Positions 22,916 through 34,790 are shown, counted from the first letter of the stretch. The stretch: 64,000 nucleotides of DNA from Coccinella septempunctata (GCF_907165205.1 NC_058196.1:22920501-22984500); one strand, 5' to 3'. Notes: generated from the sequence alone by a model not told the origin. Program-made: numbers and translations.

Positions 22916-24388
22916 AAACAGATACTGGTCCAAAAAAAAATTATGTGAGACTCACACTAATATATTCACCCCTTAAACTTTTTGGCAACTATTCGTTTTC
23001 ACCCTGCCTTCAAAATTTTAGAAGTACTTAGACAACTCATATCTCAGTAGAACTCAAATTTCATTTAATTTTAAGTTAAGTGGATTCTAAGTATTCCCCA
23101 TTCCCATTAAAAAACAGGACCAGAATTGCTAGATCTTTCTCGGTATGCTGAGTATTTCACATCAACTAAAAATTGAAATAAGTATGAATGTCGTCCTGCA
23201 TTATGAGTGCTTTTAAAACACGAAACTTCTCATTTATTAATATTCAATTAAGAGAGCTCAATTCATCTTATGAGGTCTTAATGTCAAAATCATCATAAAG
23301 ACGGCAGTTTTAATAATTCTGACATTTCAACTGTCAGTTAAAACCGCATTTCATCAAATATGAATGTAGCTTGATTAAGATAGCACGTCATCAAACATCT
23401 TTCTCCTAATTCTTCATCGTTATTTCGGCCCGTTGAGAGCCCAAGAATGCCATCGTAAAATTACAATATGAAGATACTGTTAGGGAACATATGGACAGCC
23501 GGCTTAGCCCGCGTTTCTTCATGCACAAAAAACCGTAGCAGTGATCTCCCGACACGAGATCGAATAATGCAATAGAGAATGCGAGAACGCCAGGAGGTCC
23601 GAGATCGGATCTAAATATCTCAAATTACAATTGGATGAGATTATATTCAGCTAGCCGGGGAGCAGGTGAGTTTTCTTGAAGGCAGCAGCCCCGGTTCAGT
23701 TTCACTTTCTACATAATTCATGGTATGATAATTGGAACAACAACAGGGTAGCTAGGAGTATTGGCTGATGGGACGAGCCAGCGTTTTGTTGAATATCTTG
23801 GGTTTTTCCCTGAATATCATGTTTTTCAAGAGTTTCTCCAACGTTAGAGATAGAATCGGCAACTTTGTGCGTCCTGCTGATTAGACATCGCTGATGAAAC
23901 TTGACATTCCCAAGAATCCCAAGTCCTTCTTATCGATGGATCGCAGGAATTAAAGATTCCGAAGAAAAAAATGGATTAATCGATTACCAAATCGAATCTG
24001 AATTATGGAAGTTTGCTGTGACGAATTATAACTTGTTTTTTATTTCATATTTATATTTATGCTCTTGTACGGTACTGTATCTTTGATTACGATGATCAAG
24101 AAGATGCTTATGTTTATTTGTTGAAAAACTTACGCTTCACTGTAGTTTCAGAAGAATTGTTGTTTTCTGAATGCCAATTATTACCTGAAACAGAAGAAAA
24201 TAATCAGACTCTCGGTTTTAATTATTAAAAAATGGTTAATATCAAGGTTGGGGAGTATTTGAATAAATTGTATTTAAGAAACATAACTGCAATACAAAAA
24301 TACAGGCTGTGAATAAATAGTTACGAAAAAAATTCAAGTGGCTTGTCAGAAAATAGTAACTTTTATAAAGGGTTAGTCCTTTACGTGA
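22916..24388. other. gene-free stretch
   Basis: AT-rich with very few CpG (two in 22921-23160 by eye). CpG rises at 23420-23640 (cagccggcttagcccgcg). No supported gene; the frame 23901-24086 is short and featureless. Confidence 0.45.
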
Positions 24389-25030
24389 ACAGGCTGGGCC
24401 AAATTCTTTGTCTACTGAGGGGATCTCGAGAACTATAGTAGCTAGAAGAAAATGAATGACACATTTCCTAGCTCTTTTTCATAGAAACAAAGAATAGTGA
24501 AAACCGTTGCTACCTACGATTCTTCGTTTTTGAGTTATATGCAAAAAATGGGATTTTGAGGATTCCGAAAAGTTCTCATTATATTTTTGTCTGTAAAGTT
24601 ACAATTTTGAAACTTGAACCTTCTACAGGCACTTTTCCTTGTAGAATCCACTGACTAGCTGAAAATATTTTTTCATGTGAAATGATTAGGTGAACTTTCG
24701 GATTTTTTGAATACTAACTTTTATTGAATTCCTTATTTTTGATTTGGAAAAAAAATTGTTAATAGATTCTATGTTTGAAAATGTCTAAGAAGGTTAAGTA
24801 AGGTTAGGTTAGGTTAGGTGAAAGTTTCAGATCTGCAACTTCAAAGACAAAAAGTTATGAGAACTTCTCGAAATCGTCAAAATCTCAATTTCTGATTATA
24901 ACTCAAAATCTAGAAAGGATAGGCCGGTTCTGTTTTCAGATTTGGAAGAAAGAGATGTGTCATCCGTTTTCTCCTAGCTGCTATAGTTCTCGAGATCCCC
25001 TCAGTGGACAGCGAATTTTGCCCATCTTGT
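24389..25030. mobile_element. family C inverted-repeat element, about 640 bp
   Basis: Left acaggctgggccaaattctt...ctgaggggatctcgagaac pairs with right gttctcgagatcccctcag...gaattttgcccatcttgt. The inverted repeats are about 200 bp long and imperfect. No coding frame. A short (TTAGG)n stretch lies inside at about 24797-24820. Confidence 0.75.
24797..24820. repeat. short (TTAGG)n tract
   Basis: Reads aggttaggttaggttagg, about three and a half units of the common insect telomere repeat, inside family C. Interstitial tracts this short are frequent and need not be telomeric. Confidence 0.6.
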
Positions 25031-25036
25031 ACATAT

Positions 25037-25196
25037 AGGGTGAGTCTTTGACTCGTATAAATATTTTAACAGTAGATTCTTGAGGCCAAAAGAAACACTT
25101 TTTTCATGTACCATTTTTTCTGATTCGGCCCTGATAAAAATATAGAGCCATTTTAACTCCAATTTTTCAAATTTAACAGATACTTTTTAGTTTATG
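25037..25196. mobile_element. family M fragment M3 (left end)
   Basis: Begins agggtgagtctttgactcgt six bases after the end of family C, continues to cagatactttttagttt with an internal deletion relative to M1, then stops. Confidence 0.7.
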
Positions 25197-25930
25197 AAGA
25201 GACTACTTTTATTTACTTGATATTTTTTTGCAATCTTAGAATTTGAGCAAATGAATACATTACTTTACCCTGAGAATTAGGAATGTGAACTGAGTTTCTC
25301 ATCAGATGTCTATGGTACATGTACATTCCTACATCCTATCTACTACCGACATCGAATAAAGGGACCGTCAATTTATTCCATTTCCGTCGGGGTATGAGAT
25401 GTGTTTCTCTGAAGAGGACCATGGACCATGGACCTGCCATGGACCAGGATCAAAAGTTAACAACAGCGACCAAACTTCATATGCCTCAAACTGTACAACC
25501 GACTACCAGCTGACATGTTGAATGCTACGCACTTAAAGTTAAAGTTGAAGAGTTACATCTTCAAAGAACAAAGAAGGTACATACAGTAGAAGAGTTTTTT
25601 TGCACGGCGGAATTTAAACTGTTACTGTTCTATTAGTGTTCTTGTTTGTGAATCCGTTGTAATTTATTGGTATGATGGTGTTTTATTGTGTGTCTTATAT
25701 CAATTTTCATATTATCTTTGTCAAAAGACAATTTTATTAATCCATCGAATGAAAAAACAAAAAATGAGCACGAAACCATGGTCAGCATCTACTCTTTCCT
25801 CAGGCTTTTGATATCTGCAGGTATTTATGCATTTGATATTAACCTGCCGAACTCTCGAAGGCGTTAACCATTTATGATTTTGAAAACAACTTCAATTCGA
25901 GAAAGTCTTCATTTGCAAGGAAATTTGCAG
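25197..25930. other. gene-free stretch with a family E fragment
   Basis: At 25761-25802 the sequence atgagcacgaaaccatggtc and following bases match an arm of the palindrome at 31891-32221. Otherwise unique AT-rich DNA. Confidence 0.5.
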
Positions 25931-26420
25931 GTATGTGAAGTGACAGTCTATGCGCCCCTCAAAAATTAATTAAGACCCTGGATGTTTTTACGAAAGGTTC
26001 CTCTCGACGTCTGTCACATCACCCCGGCCTCCGTGATATGAAATTCAGGTGTTTGAGTAACCTCGTTTCGAATTCAATATTGCTCTCCGGCACCCCCCCG
26101 CGTAACCACCCTTTCCATTTCGAGCGTCGGTGTCGAAAATGAGAATTGGTAGATGTCGCGCCGCTGCTGTGAGGGGGTGAAGGTGCTTATCGCTGCGTAT
26201 GAAAATTGGAAAGAGGAGAGAATCATGTCGGTTTGCTATGAACGATAATGACTCGCTATCCTGAATGAGATTCCGCCCCGCGAACGTTCACGTGAAACCT
26301 GCCACCCAGAAGGCCCTATTACTCCTGCCCTTTCCATTTCGAGAGGATTCCGGACGATATGAGTGTGGAAATACAACGTTCAACTGCCGAATTCTCTAAT
26401 CCTGGTCGCTGCGGCGTTGA
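25931..26420. promoter_or_regulatory. CpG-rich island with a TTAATTAA core
   Basis: Contains AAAAATTAATTAAGACC (25961-25977), a homeodomain-type core, and CpG-rich runs (ggcacccccccgcgtaacc, gtcgcgccgctgctgtg). No gene supported. Confidence 0.3.
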
Positions 26421-26586
26421 CGGCTTGCTCAAATCGTGGGGAGGGTGCCCAGGTGTATATTCGGGATTATTCTTGGTTTCATTTTGTTCATTCGCACCTT
26501 CACGAAGATTATTAGAGTTGAGTATCAATATTTTTGTGTGCTGAAGTATCAACCACCAGTGCTATTCTAAAATGTCCTTCATGGAT

Positions 26587-26740
26587 AGGGTGGGCAAAGT
26601 TGGTGATACCTAAAACCTTTTAACTCAACGAGATAGAGGAAAATGAATGGCAAATGGTCTTTTTTCGAGAAACTACTGATGCCAACAACTGCATTCCTCT
26701 ATCTTCTTTTGTTTTCGAGTTTAAGGCCGAGCGTATGTTT
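26587..26740. mobile_element. family D element end, copy D1
   Basis: Starts agggtgggcaaagttggtga and shares ctttttactcaacgag-like, tttttcgagaaacta and gcattcctctatctt segments with the copy at 27531. Only one end is present. The start resembles the ends of family C. Confidence 0.6.
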
Positions 26741-27044
26741 GTGTATCACACAAACAAAATATGGTCCTCATGTCACTAAATGGTAGGGGTCGCCTATTTC
26801 TTGAAAATTTCAAGATCTGCTCTTGATTTCAAGGCAATATCGACACAAGAAATAATATCAGTTTTCAAGACAAGACAAGAAATTTTATGTCGATACCAAG
26901 ATATCTGGTCAAGTAAACAATATAAACGCTAAAATATATTTATTGGTGAAAAAGATGACATAATTTAATAAGCATATTTCCATTCATTGAATACAATTAC
27001 TACAAAAACAATTTGATATAATAAAGACTAATGAAAATCTTTAT
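26741..27044. other. gene-free stretch
   Basis: AT-rich unique DNA, nothing recognised. Confidence 0.45.
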
Positions 27045-27532
27045 ACAGGATGATTCTTCGACTCGTACTGTCTCGTACAAATATTTAAATAGCAAATTCT
27101 TGAGGTCAAAAGAAACACTTTTCCTCAAACCATTTATTACAAATCGGCCTGATAAAAACTGTGACAATACACATCCTGTGTGAGTTTAAACAGAGTTGTA
27201 TCCAGCCAATAGTTGGATTCTTTGAATTTTGGTATTTTTATGGTACGTAATGCTCATAATCAGAAAACTGGAAGACGTGGGTGATATCTTGTATTCGAAA
27301 AAGATTTATCAAATAAATGAAAAACTATTTTCCCAAATTCCTTTCATTCGATAAAACAGTTTGTGAGATAGGACTAAAAATGCCATTTCTTATGGTTTTT
27401 CAACAGCCTGTACCTTTTAAACCGGGCCGATTCGGAAAAAATGGAATAGAATAAAAGTGTTTCTTTCGATCTCAAGAATTTTATATAAAAATCTTATATA
27501 ATATTTGTACGAGTCAAAGACTCGCCTTGTAC
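27045..27532. mobile_element. family M copy M4, internally deleted
   Basis: Left end acaggatgattcttcgactc, right end tacgagtcaaagactcgcct. At about 490 bp it is shorter than M1; the missing part lies between ggcctgataaaa and agttggattctttg. Confidence 0.75.
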
Positions 27533-27720
27533 AGGTTGTACCAGAACTACAACTTTGTAACCCAACGAGAGACAGGAAAATGAATGGCATATTACGGTCC
27601 TCTTTTTTCGAGAAACTAATAATGCCATCAACAGCATTCCTCTATCTTCATTTGTTGTCAAGTTGAAGGCCAAAATTAAATTTCGGGCTAAGATACTAAG
27701 ATTATCAACTTCAGATCTGC
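27531..27720. mobile_element. family D element end, copy D2
   Basis: Starts acaggttgtaccagaactac exactly at the end of M4 and matches D1 through tttttcgagaaactaat and cagcattcctctatctt. Confidence 0.6.
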
Positions 27721-28580
27721 TGAACTGCCAGCAGCCAGTTTAGCTTATCTTTTTCAACTTATAGGCAGGCACTCGTCATGTCTGATAGAGCGTTTGAAGC
27801 AATTTTTCGAAACCTAGAAAGATTTTGCAATCCTCATGCTGTTAATGACCCATATTACCATCTGTCAACTGTCAACACCACTTGAAACCCTCAGTAGCAA
27901 TGGTCAATTTAGGATGAACGCAAAAGTCCTTGCTGCTTCAGATCGCTGCAGTGGCATGCTCGAAGGAAACTCCTGCAAGGTTACTTTCGCGTGGGACAAA
28001 CTGACCCAACATCTCACAAACCTAGAAACGATCAATTTCACGTGGGTTTCCGCGAGTTACTTCGCCATTATTCGCAACGTCCTATGCTAATGCCGGCCGA
28101 TCTACATCTCCCATTGTCTTGAATAAAACATCGACCGAAAGGACGTCGAACAAATTACGATTATTGGTCGCGTCTTATTAAAGGTAATTGAATTCCAACA
28201 GTCGTCCAATACGACCTGGCATCGTCGATGGGCATAACTGTCACAGTCAAGTAGGCCGTTGTTACTGTTAGCGCTGATTCGGCCTATCTATTAGTGGACT
28301 GGGGACATTATGGATGCACGTCGCGGCCGACAACGACACACATGGTGTTACATACTGACACATCTAGGAGGCCGAGATCCCGCGTCGTTTCGTCGTCTTT
28401 ACGACTTCGGCAGGCTAATGGTACCGTTTTACGAATGGAAAGATCGATATCTGGGAGACCTTGTTAATGCTGGTGATTCAACGTAAGATGGTGGTGGGTC
28501 GCATTGGTGGGTAGTTGCGACAATTTTGCGCCGTTTTATAAACTGCTACTCAAAAAGGGGGGATATTGATGTCTTCCGAC
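27721..28580. promoter_or_regulatory. CpG-rich island (core 28090-28480)
   Basis: The core is CpG-dense (gtcgcggccgacaacgac, cccgcgtcgtttcgtcg) and contains cgattattggtcgcg and ttaaaggtaattgaatt. The short frame 27836-28090 has no recognisable domain. Confidence 0.3.
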
Positions 28581-28689
28581 GATGCATATTTTCTGTATGC
28601 ATCGAAAAATCTAATGATTTTCCTTTCGGTCTTTATGTCTCTGTATTATATTCAGTATGATCAAATGGTGATTGTAGATATTTGATTGT

Positions 28690-29000
28690 GGTTTCATTGC
28701 TCTGCGACATTGAGGTCTATTGTACCCCCCATCAGAGTTGTTCTCGCCTCAACGTAGTATGTCGCTCACTCTGAGGTTCTAAAGTTGTAATGAACTCCAG
28801 TATCTGGAAAGGCTACAAGGAGGTAACTTCCTCACGTTTACAAGATTCTTGTCCTAAGCATTTTTTTGCGTTGGATAGCAATGGGGAGGTATTCTGTAAC
28901 CAGGTGCTCTAGAGTTTCCTCCCTCTAAGCTCTGCTTTTGTTGGTCCGGGACCGGCGCTGCCCATGTCTTACATCTGTCATGTAATTCTTTAATAGATGG
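28690..29000 (-). mobile_element. LINE 3' end, family F copy 2
   Basis: The minus strand reads EETLEHLVTEYLPIAIQRKK in one frame, matching the C-x-x-C...EEET-x-H-L...R region of RNase H-bearing LINE proteins; the 3' UTR (acaatagacctcaatgtcgc) matches copies 1 and 3. It meets a plus-strand LINE fragment at about 29000. Confidence 0.55.
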
Positions 29001-29029
29001 TTAGACAGGAAATTTTCCTCTGAATGAAG

Positions 29030-29453
29030 CACGAGAAGTGGTCTCAGGCAGTCGAGGCTTCTCATTGAGAGACCATCCTCTGTGCCTGAGGTCAAAAAAC
29101 TCCTTGAGAGGAAACAGCTGAGTCTGGTGACTCAGCAATGAATGGGCATTTGTTTAATAAACACTTATAGAAGGGGACTGACTGGCTGTTCCCTGTGCCG
29201 CTGGTGCTGGAGCACTGATGAGGAGACGGTTGAACATATTCTGTTCATCTGCAGCAACCTTGAAGAGTTAAGGATGACACACCTAGGAAACACAACACCT
29301 TTGGTAAGAGGGACAACTCTCTGTCGACTTGTGACGTTTTTATCAGCGTGTCTCAGGGTTTGAGTCTCTCCAACTACAAGTGGATGAACGATGGAGCACT
29401 AGGCCTCAGTTCAGCCTGGTCGGGCACCGCACGTGGAAGAAGAAGAAGAATGA
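29030..29453 (+). mobile_element. LINE 3' end, family K copy 1, with (GAA)n tail
   Basis: A frame reads RPEVKKLLERKQLSLVTQQ, a stop, then MGICLINTYRRGLTGCSLCR and CWSTDEETVEHILFICSNLE, the C-x-x-C...ET-x-E-H...C pattern of Jockey/I/R1-type LINE ends. The 3' end carries a gaagaagaagaagaa tail at 29436-29450. 5'-truncated and with a stop in the frame. Confidence 0.65.
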
Positions 29454-29920
29454 CGTTCATCGTTGACGTCGCAAAGCTTATGCCGCAACTCCAAATTCCC
29501 GATACGGGAAACAATGCCCGCCAGATGGCGTTCTCGAAACCCTTTTCAAACTCCATAATTCGATCGAGAGGTCCGCGTCCGATTTGGACGAATTTGCGCG
29601 GGAAAATTACAAAGTAATCAATCGAACAATGAAGCGGCCAGGACGGGAGTTTTAAGAACGATTTGGCTGATGAAAAAGTTCGACGAAGTTTGGACGCGAA
29701 GCATCGGATTCAATTTTGTGGGACGTCAGCCCGAAATGGAAGATTTTCTAGCATAATGGATTAGTTGAGGGACTGCTTGCTCAGGATTCCATTGATAAGA
29801 TTGTTCGGTGCATTCATCGGAGAGTTATGGTAGGAGGTTAAGCTGGGTCGTAAGGACGGGTCTCGGAATGTTTCGGATTTATTTGAAAGATTGATCCAGT
29901 TGGATTTAGCCTCAGTTACA
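29454..29920. promoter_or_regulatory. CpG-rich island
   Basis: CpG-rich unique DNA (aattcccgatacgggaaac at about 29496, tcgatcgagaggtccgcg). The frames covering 29348-29617 overlap the LINE tail and are not convincing. Confidence 0.28.
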
Positions 29921-30775
29921 TAAATCGTTTGACGGAAGAAGTCTTAATTACTGAGGCCAAAAAGTGTTCACCCTTCTCTATGACTCGAATAAACGTCACA
30001 ACACACCTCACCGCGCTCTATGTTCAGTGTCAATTTCGAACTGATGTGGATGTTAACCTTTATTTTGTTATTTGTCATCGATCGTCCAAATCCTGACGTC
30101 TGCTGTCAAAATTTGTTAGGGTTCTTGACAGGCGAGGAAAAAAGTAGCTTCAATTAGTAGATATTTTCTTCAAGGTTTTTGGTGGCACCTCGGAGTGGGG
30201 AATAATATGATTCCTCCAATATTCTGTGGATTTTCATCGGCCTTATCCCGCCATCTGAGGATTTCAGTTCTCAGGGATAGATGTACGGTGATTTACCCAC
30301 ATAACGATAATGAGCGCATTATTATTATCTGAAACGGCGATGTTGCCGTTGTTCTTGTGGAATAAGAACTTATTTGCCAGTGTTAACTGTCACGAAATCA
30401 GGTAATTCGGTGCTTGATGATTCCGCATCTGCGTCTTGCTGATCGAATCTGGAGGAATTTAACTGTTGTGTGCAATATCGTTGGATTTAATAATGAGAAA
30501 TGAGGCATAGAGCCGATATGCGATACGTTTATTCGATGGGTACGATGCTTTATGTGTGGTGATTGGATAATCGTGAGAATTTGGCGTGGGGCCTTTCGTG
30601 TCTTTGTTCGATAAGTTCGCCTTCAAAAAATTATAACAAAACGGTTTATGTGCATCGAAGCTAGTCAAAATCTCGCTATCAAATGTGGTGTACATTCCCT
30701 TACTTTTTAGTTAGAGGTCACAGAATTTCAAAATTGATTCCAAAGCAATCTTACAGTCCTTGATAAGAAACCTGT
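29921..30775. other. gene-free stretch
   Basis: Unique DNA with moderately raised CpG. No supported gene or repeat. Confidence 0.4.
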
Positions 30776-31640
30776 ACACCGGTCTTTGACTCGTACAAAT
30801 ATTTTAACAGTAGATTCTGGAGGTAAAAAGAAACTTTTTCTTTTCATACTATTTTTTTCGATTCGGCTTGTTTCAAAAGATACAACCTGTTTAAAAAAAA
30901 ATGTTATTTTTGGTCTCACAAACGGTTTTATCGAATGAACTTGATCTCGGAATTTTGTTTTTCATTTATTTGATGAATTTTTTTCGAACACAAGATATCA
31001 CCTACGTCTTCCAGTTAACCCATTGTGAACATTACGTACCACTAAAATACCAGAAATTCGAAGAACCCAACTCTTTACACTAAGTTGGACTCCATATAAG
31101 GGAGGGTGCCCACCAAAGTAGCGTAGCACTGACATGGCACATACATGACAAAGGCGATGCAAAATTTCCAGATATCGCACATCTGAGTGAAGTGTCAGTT
31201 GCGTGAAATATGTCATTCTCAGTTCATATCTGAAAATTATGCATCGCTTTCGTCATATATGTGCCATGCCAGTGCTACGCTACTTTGCTGGGAGCTCTCA
31301 CTAATGAATATTTGAACGTTTTGTAAAATAAAATTATTCCTTATATTTTCTCGTAAATGCTACGTTTTCGAGTAATTTGATGTTCAAAAATTGAAAAGTA
31401 TCTGTGAAATTTGAAAAATTGGTCCTTTTGGCTGAATGCATTTCTGTTTTAAAGATTCACAGATATATATGATTTAGCTTATTCTGAAGGTAATTTTGTT
31501 TTTTCAGGGGTGGCATAGCTCATTAGGAATACTCAAAATCCCTTTATCAGGGTTGAATCGGTAAAAATGCCATAGGAAAATAGATTTTTTTTGACCTCAA
31601 GAATCTACTGTTGAAATATTTGTACGAGTCACCTCGTATA
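30776..31640. mobile_element. family M copy M5 (reverse orientation), carrying family B
   Basis: Ends ccggtctttgactcgtac and tacgagtcacctcgtata. The body runs opposite to M1 (cattacgtaccactaaaata corresponds to the M1 stretch tattttcatggtacgttatg). Family B copy B3 interrupts it at 31101-31299 between the ccaactt and attcact-type flanks that are joined in M1. Confidence 0.75.
31101..31299. mobile_element. family B palindromic element, copy B3 nested in M5
   Basis: Arms caccaaagtagcgtagcact and agtgctacgctactttgctg pair over about 80 bp. M1, M2 and M6 lack it at this place, so it jumped into M5 after M5 arose. Confidence 0.82.
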
Positions 31641-31890
31641 CAGAGTGTACCGAAATGAATGTAACAATATTTGGTCAGAGATTCTCGAGATAAAAGTAGG
31701 AGACCCATATTTTTTGTTTTTACCAGAAGGCCCTCCTTATTTTGCAGTTACAGTCCTCTGAATTTCTGCCATTTAAATAGTCTTTTCTTTTTATCCGGCC
31801 ATACGAAAACCATTGAATTTATAGATTGTATGATTCAGATGCATACCATTCGCCGATATCAAGAAGTGTTACGATCTGAATTGAACTAGC

Positions 31891-32221
31891 CAATTTGCCA
31901 TCGTCAGTACAAATAAATGGAGAAGGTACTACCGAAGAAGAGCAGATGCTGACCATGGTTTCGGTATCATTCGATCTCGTCAGAGCAACACAGCTCCTTC
32001 TTCGATGGAAAAATGCTCTGAATTGATGGAACCTAATTAAATAGTCAATACTCAGAAGTGACTGCCAGTATTTAATTAGGATCCATCAATTCCAAGCGTT
32101 TTTCATCGAAGAAGGAACTGTGTTGCTCGGACGAGGTCAAATGAGACCGAAACCATGGTCAGCATCTGCTCTTCTTCGGTGGAGCGTTCTCCATTTAGTT
32201 GTCCCGTCGGTGGCACATTGG
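31891..32221. repeat. family E fold-back palindrome, 153-bp arms
   Basis: Arm 31891-32043 pairs with 32069-32221 around a 25-bp centre. Long identical blocks include gaagagcagatgctgaccat / its reverse complement. Weaker symmetry continues outward to about 31850 and 32262. No coding frame. It lies in sequence that starts acagagtgtaccgaaatg at 31638, itself another element end. Confidence 0.88.
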
Positions 32222-32329
32222 CTAGTTCAATTTAGATTTTATATCTTAATATCTCGTTACTTTCTCTGGTGGATCTTCCATGAACGACAACATTTTATAG
32301 ATTACTTAAATCTGTAAAGTGCGAAACCT

Positions 32330-32760
32330 TCTTTTTCGAGTCCACAAATCCCCCTAGAACGTCAGTTTTAACCCGGTAATCAATCGCCCCAGCAAATTCC
32401 GAAAATCGACTCCGACACACTTCGGTATAATCGAAATTTCGCAAAAAACTGATTGGGGGATTAAACCGTGTAGTTTTCTCCCTCGAAGGACGCCGTAAAA
32501 AAATCCGCGTTGCAATTGCATCCGGATAACGGCGCCCGGGCGGCTACGGGCGCCCGGTACTTCCACGAAGATAATCGGGAGTATGGGAAAACACTTCGGC
32601 AAATTGAAAATGGTAATGAGATGGGAATCAGTCCCGATAGGTCCCGGGGGATCTGATTGAGGGAAGGGAAATATTGGATATCGTTTTCGAGGGCTCGATC
32701 ATTATCCGGAAGACGGATAGACGGGGCTGGATTCGGACCGGTAATAAAGTTCTCGTTTCA
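32330..32760. promoter_or_regulatory. CpG-dense island with homeodomain-type motifs
   Basis: About 25 CpG in 240 bp (32341-32580, counted by eye). Contains GGTAATCAATCG (32375-32386) and TGATTGGGGGATTAAACC (32450-32467), which look like Pbx/Hox-type and K50-homeodomain-type cores, and an inverted ggcgcccggg / cgggcgccc pair. Frames on both strands are not convincing. Confidence 0.35.
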
Positions 32761-33090
32761 GATTGATTCCGGGGGATAATATGTTGTATCCGGCGATCGG
32801 GACAGTCCGTCCATCTATCAAATTAAATGAACAACTCGAAAGTTGCGAATTCCGTCCATTTCGGTATAGTTTGCTATACACCAAAGGGGTTTTGTCGAAA
32901 GCAGAGCGAGTTTTTTTTACAGATTTTTTTTCTTTCAAATCTTTCTTCTTATTTGTGTGTTTCCCGCAACCGTCTGTTCATAAATACAGTTTTTGTAGTA
33001 ATTGAAAGCCATGTTCAAAAAGTGAATGCTATAAAAATTGGCCATAAATGTTACAAAAATCAGTTCTTTTTTTAATTATCTCCTCTCCTG
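32761..33090. other. gene-free stretch
   Basis: T-rich unique DNA with overlapping short frames on both strands (32763-33075), none recognisable. Confidence 0.4.
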
Positions 33091-33378
33091 GGCTTCAAAT
33101 TGTTTTCACCATCATTATAAAATTTGTAGAGCATAACATTCTTTATGAAATTTGTCGGAAGCAATTTTTTCTACGTTTTTGAGATATATGGCTATGAGTG
33201 TAGGTACATTAGACTGGGTTTTCTTCATTGACCTTGACCTTTCGCATGTGTGGCTAAGCTCCTCGCCGTCATCTCCCTCTTACTCGAAAACGTTTAATGT
33301 AAAATTGCTTCAGACAAAAGTTGTATAACATTTTATTATCTACAACTTTCATAATGAATACAGAAACGATTAGAGTTA
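33091..33378. mobile_element. family H inverted-repeat element, about 290 bp
   Basis: Left aaatttgtagagcataacat...ggaagcaatttt pairs imperfectly with right aaaattgcttcagacaaaag...atctacaacttt; arms are about 75-90 bp. MITE-like, only copy seen in the window. Confidence 0.6.
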
Positions 33379-34590
33379 CAGAAAGGAAGGTATTAAAAAA
33401 AATGCATTGATTGGTATCATATTCAAGATACCCTTTCTTGATCCTCATAATGTGTCAACACGTCTGCAACACTGAGAAGCTCGAGTATGTACAAGTAACG
33501 ATTTTTAGTGCATTTTCGAATGACCGCTCTGTGACCTTGCGTCATATGCAAATTGTCAGTCTCTTGAAAATTAGCCATTAACATATTCTCTGAAAATCTG
33601 ACACGCTCGAAATTTTTTTTTACCATTTTCAATTCTTCCGTACGGCCAGTCCCACCACGCAAACTGTGAGAATTACATGAATTTATTATAAGTGACACGT
33701 AGGGTATATACAGTATTTCAGTCTGACACTCTCGAATAGGTATATACAACTGACGTTATTTTTTCAAATGGTTGAAAAACTGCAGACGCTTTTCCTACCT
33801 CTGAAAGTGCAAACTTTTTTTTCATTCTACCATTCTACTTCAAGATCCACTATGTCTCCACGACGCTCGAGTGAATCCCTTTTTAGCTTCGTGAGCTCCC
33901 CAACTATTGTGCCTTCTTTCTATTTCAAACCTCAGGTGCCCCAAGGCTTGAGCTCTACTCATCGAGATTCAGAACCGCAGCAACTTAAGGGTTACTCTAC
34001 AAAGAACCTGAATTCTGTCGATCCTGATCTCATAAAGATGCTCCTTGAATAAAAAATGACCGATTAGACAGCTCGTGAGTTGGTGTGGCATAATCTTATT
34101 CAGTCCGAGGAAGTTTTTTGATCGTCATAGACTCCCTGTTCGGCAGGAAAGATCCTTGCTGCTTCAGATTGTCCCAAAAAGAACTGCAACATGTAGCCAG
34201 CCAAGTTGGCCGCTCAGAAATCCTAGATTCTTAGTTACCTTTTGACCTGGAAATGCCTTACTGAACTGCCGGAGGCAACAGCGAGATGATCCTATGGGTG
34301 CAGGGGTAAAGTGATATTGAAATAAATAGAAAAGTTCAACGAGTTTCAAAGGACGTAGCGCCTGCTGGTTTTGAAGCTTGTTCAGGTCTCAGAAAGGGAT
34401 ACCCAGGGCCGTTTTGGAACAGTACAATGCGACAATCCCCTATAAGATTCTTGAGATTTTTGCCAAGACGCTCCTATAGCAGCAGTCATTGCAGCTGCTG
34501 ATGGTGGTACTGAGAAATCGAATCATGGAAAAACGACGAGAAAGCTTAATTAATGAAATTACTGAAGAATTCATTGGGGTGTCCTGACCC
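33379..34590. other. unrecognised stretch with possible coding relics
   Basis: A minus-strand 108-codon frame (33423-33749) and a plus-strand 94-codon Ser-rich frame (33768-34052; SPRRSSESLFSFVSS) show no known motif. Later segments in shifting frames (for example LEQYNATIPYKILEIFAKTL near 34415) could be a decayed gene. I cannot name it. Confidence 0.2.
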
Positions 34591-34599
34591 GTGGAGAGT

Positions 34600-34790
34600 C
34601 CACAGAGTGTTTCTCTGTCAGACTATTCCTTTTTCTTCCAGAGTTCAGGAACCACTCTTCCCTTAACATCTCTTTTCTTGAATATGGAACTTGCTGGAGA
34701 GGTACAGCTCAATGAGCTCGTTTGTGTAGATCGCACGAGTTACGGTTGTAGGTGTTGTTTATCAGGTCAACAAGTCTAGCAACCTGTAAA
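34600..34790 (+). mobile_element. LINE 3' end fragment
   Basis: The stretch gaacttgctggagaggtaca...caatgagctcgtttgtgta resembles ggactagagggagagatcta...tatgagcttgcttgtgtgct at the 3' end of the LINE at 57500-57975. Only the final codons and 3' UTR remain. Confidence 0.4.
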
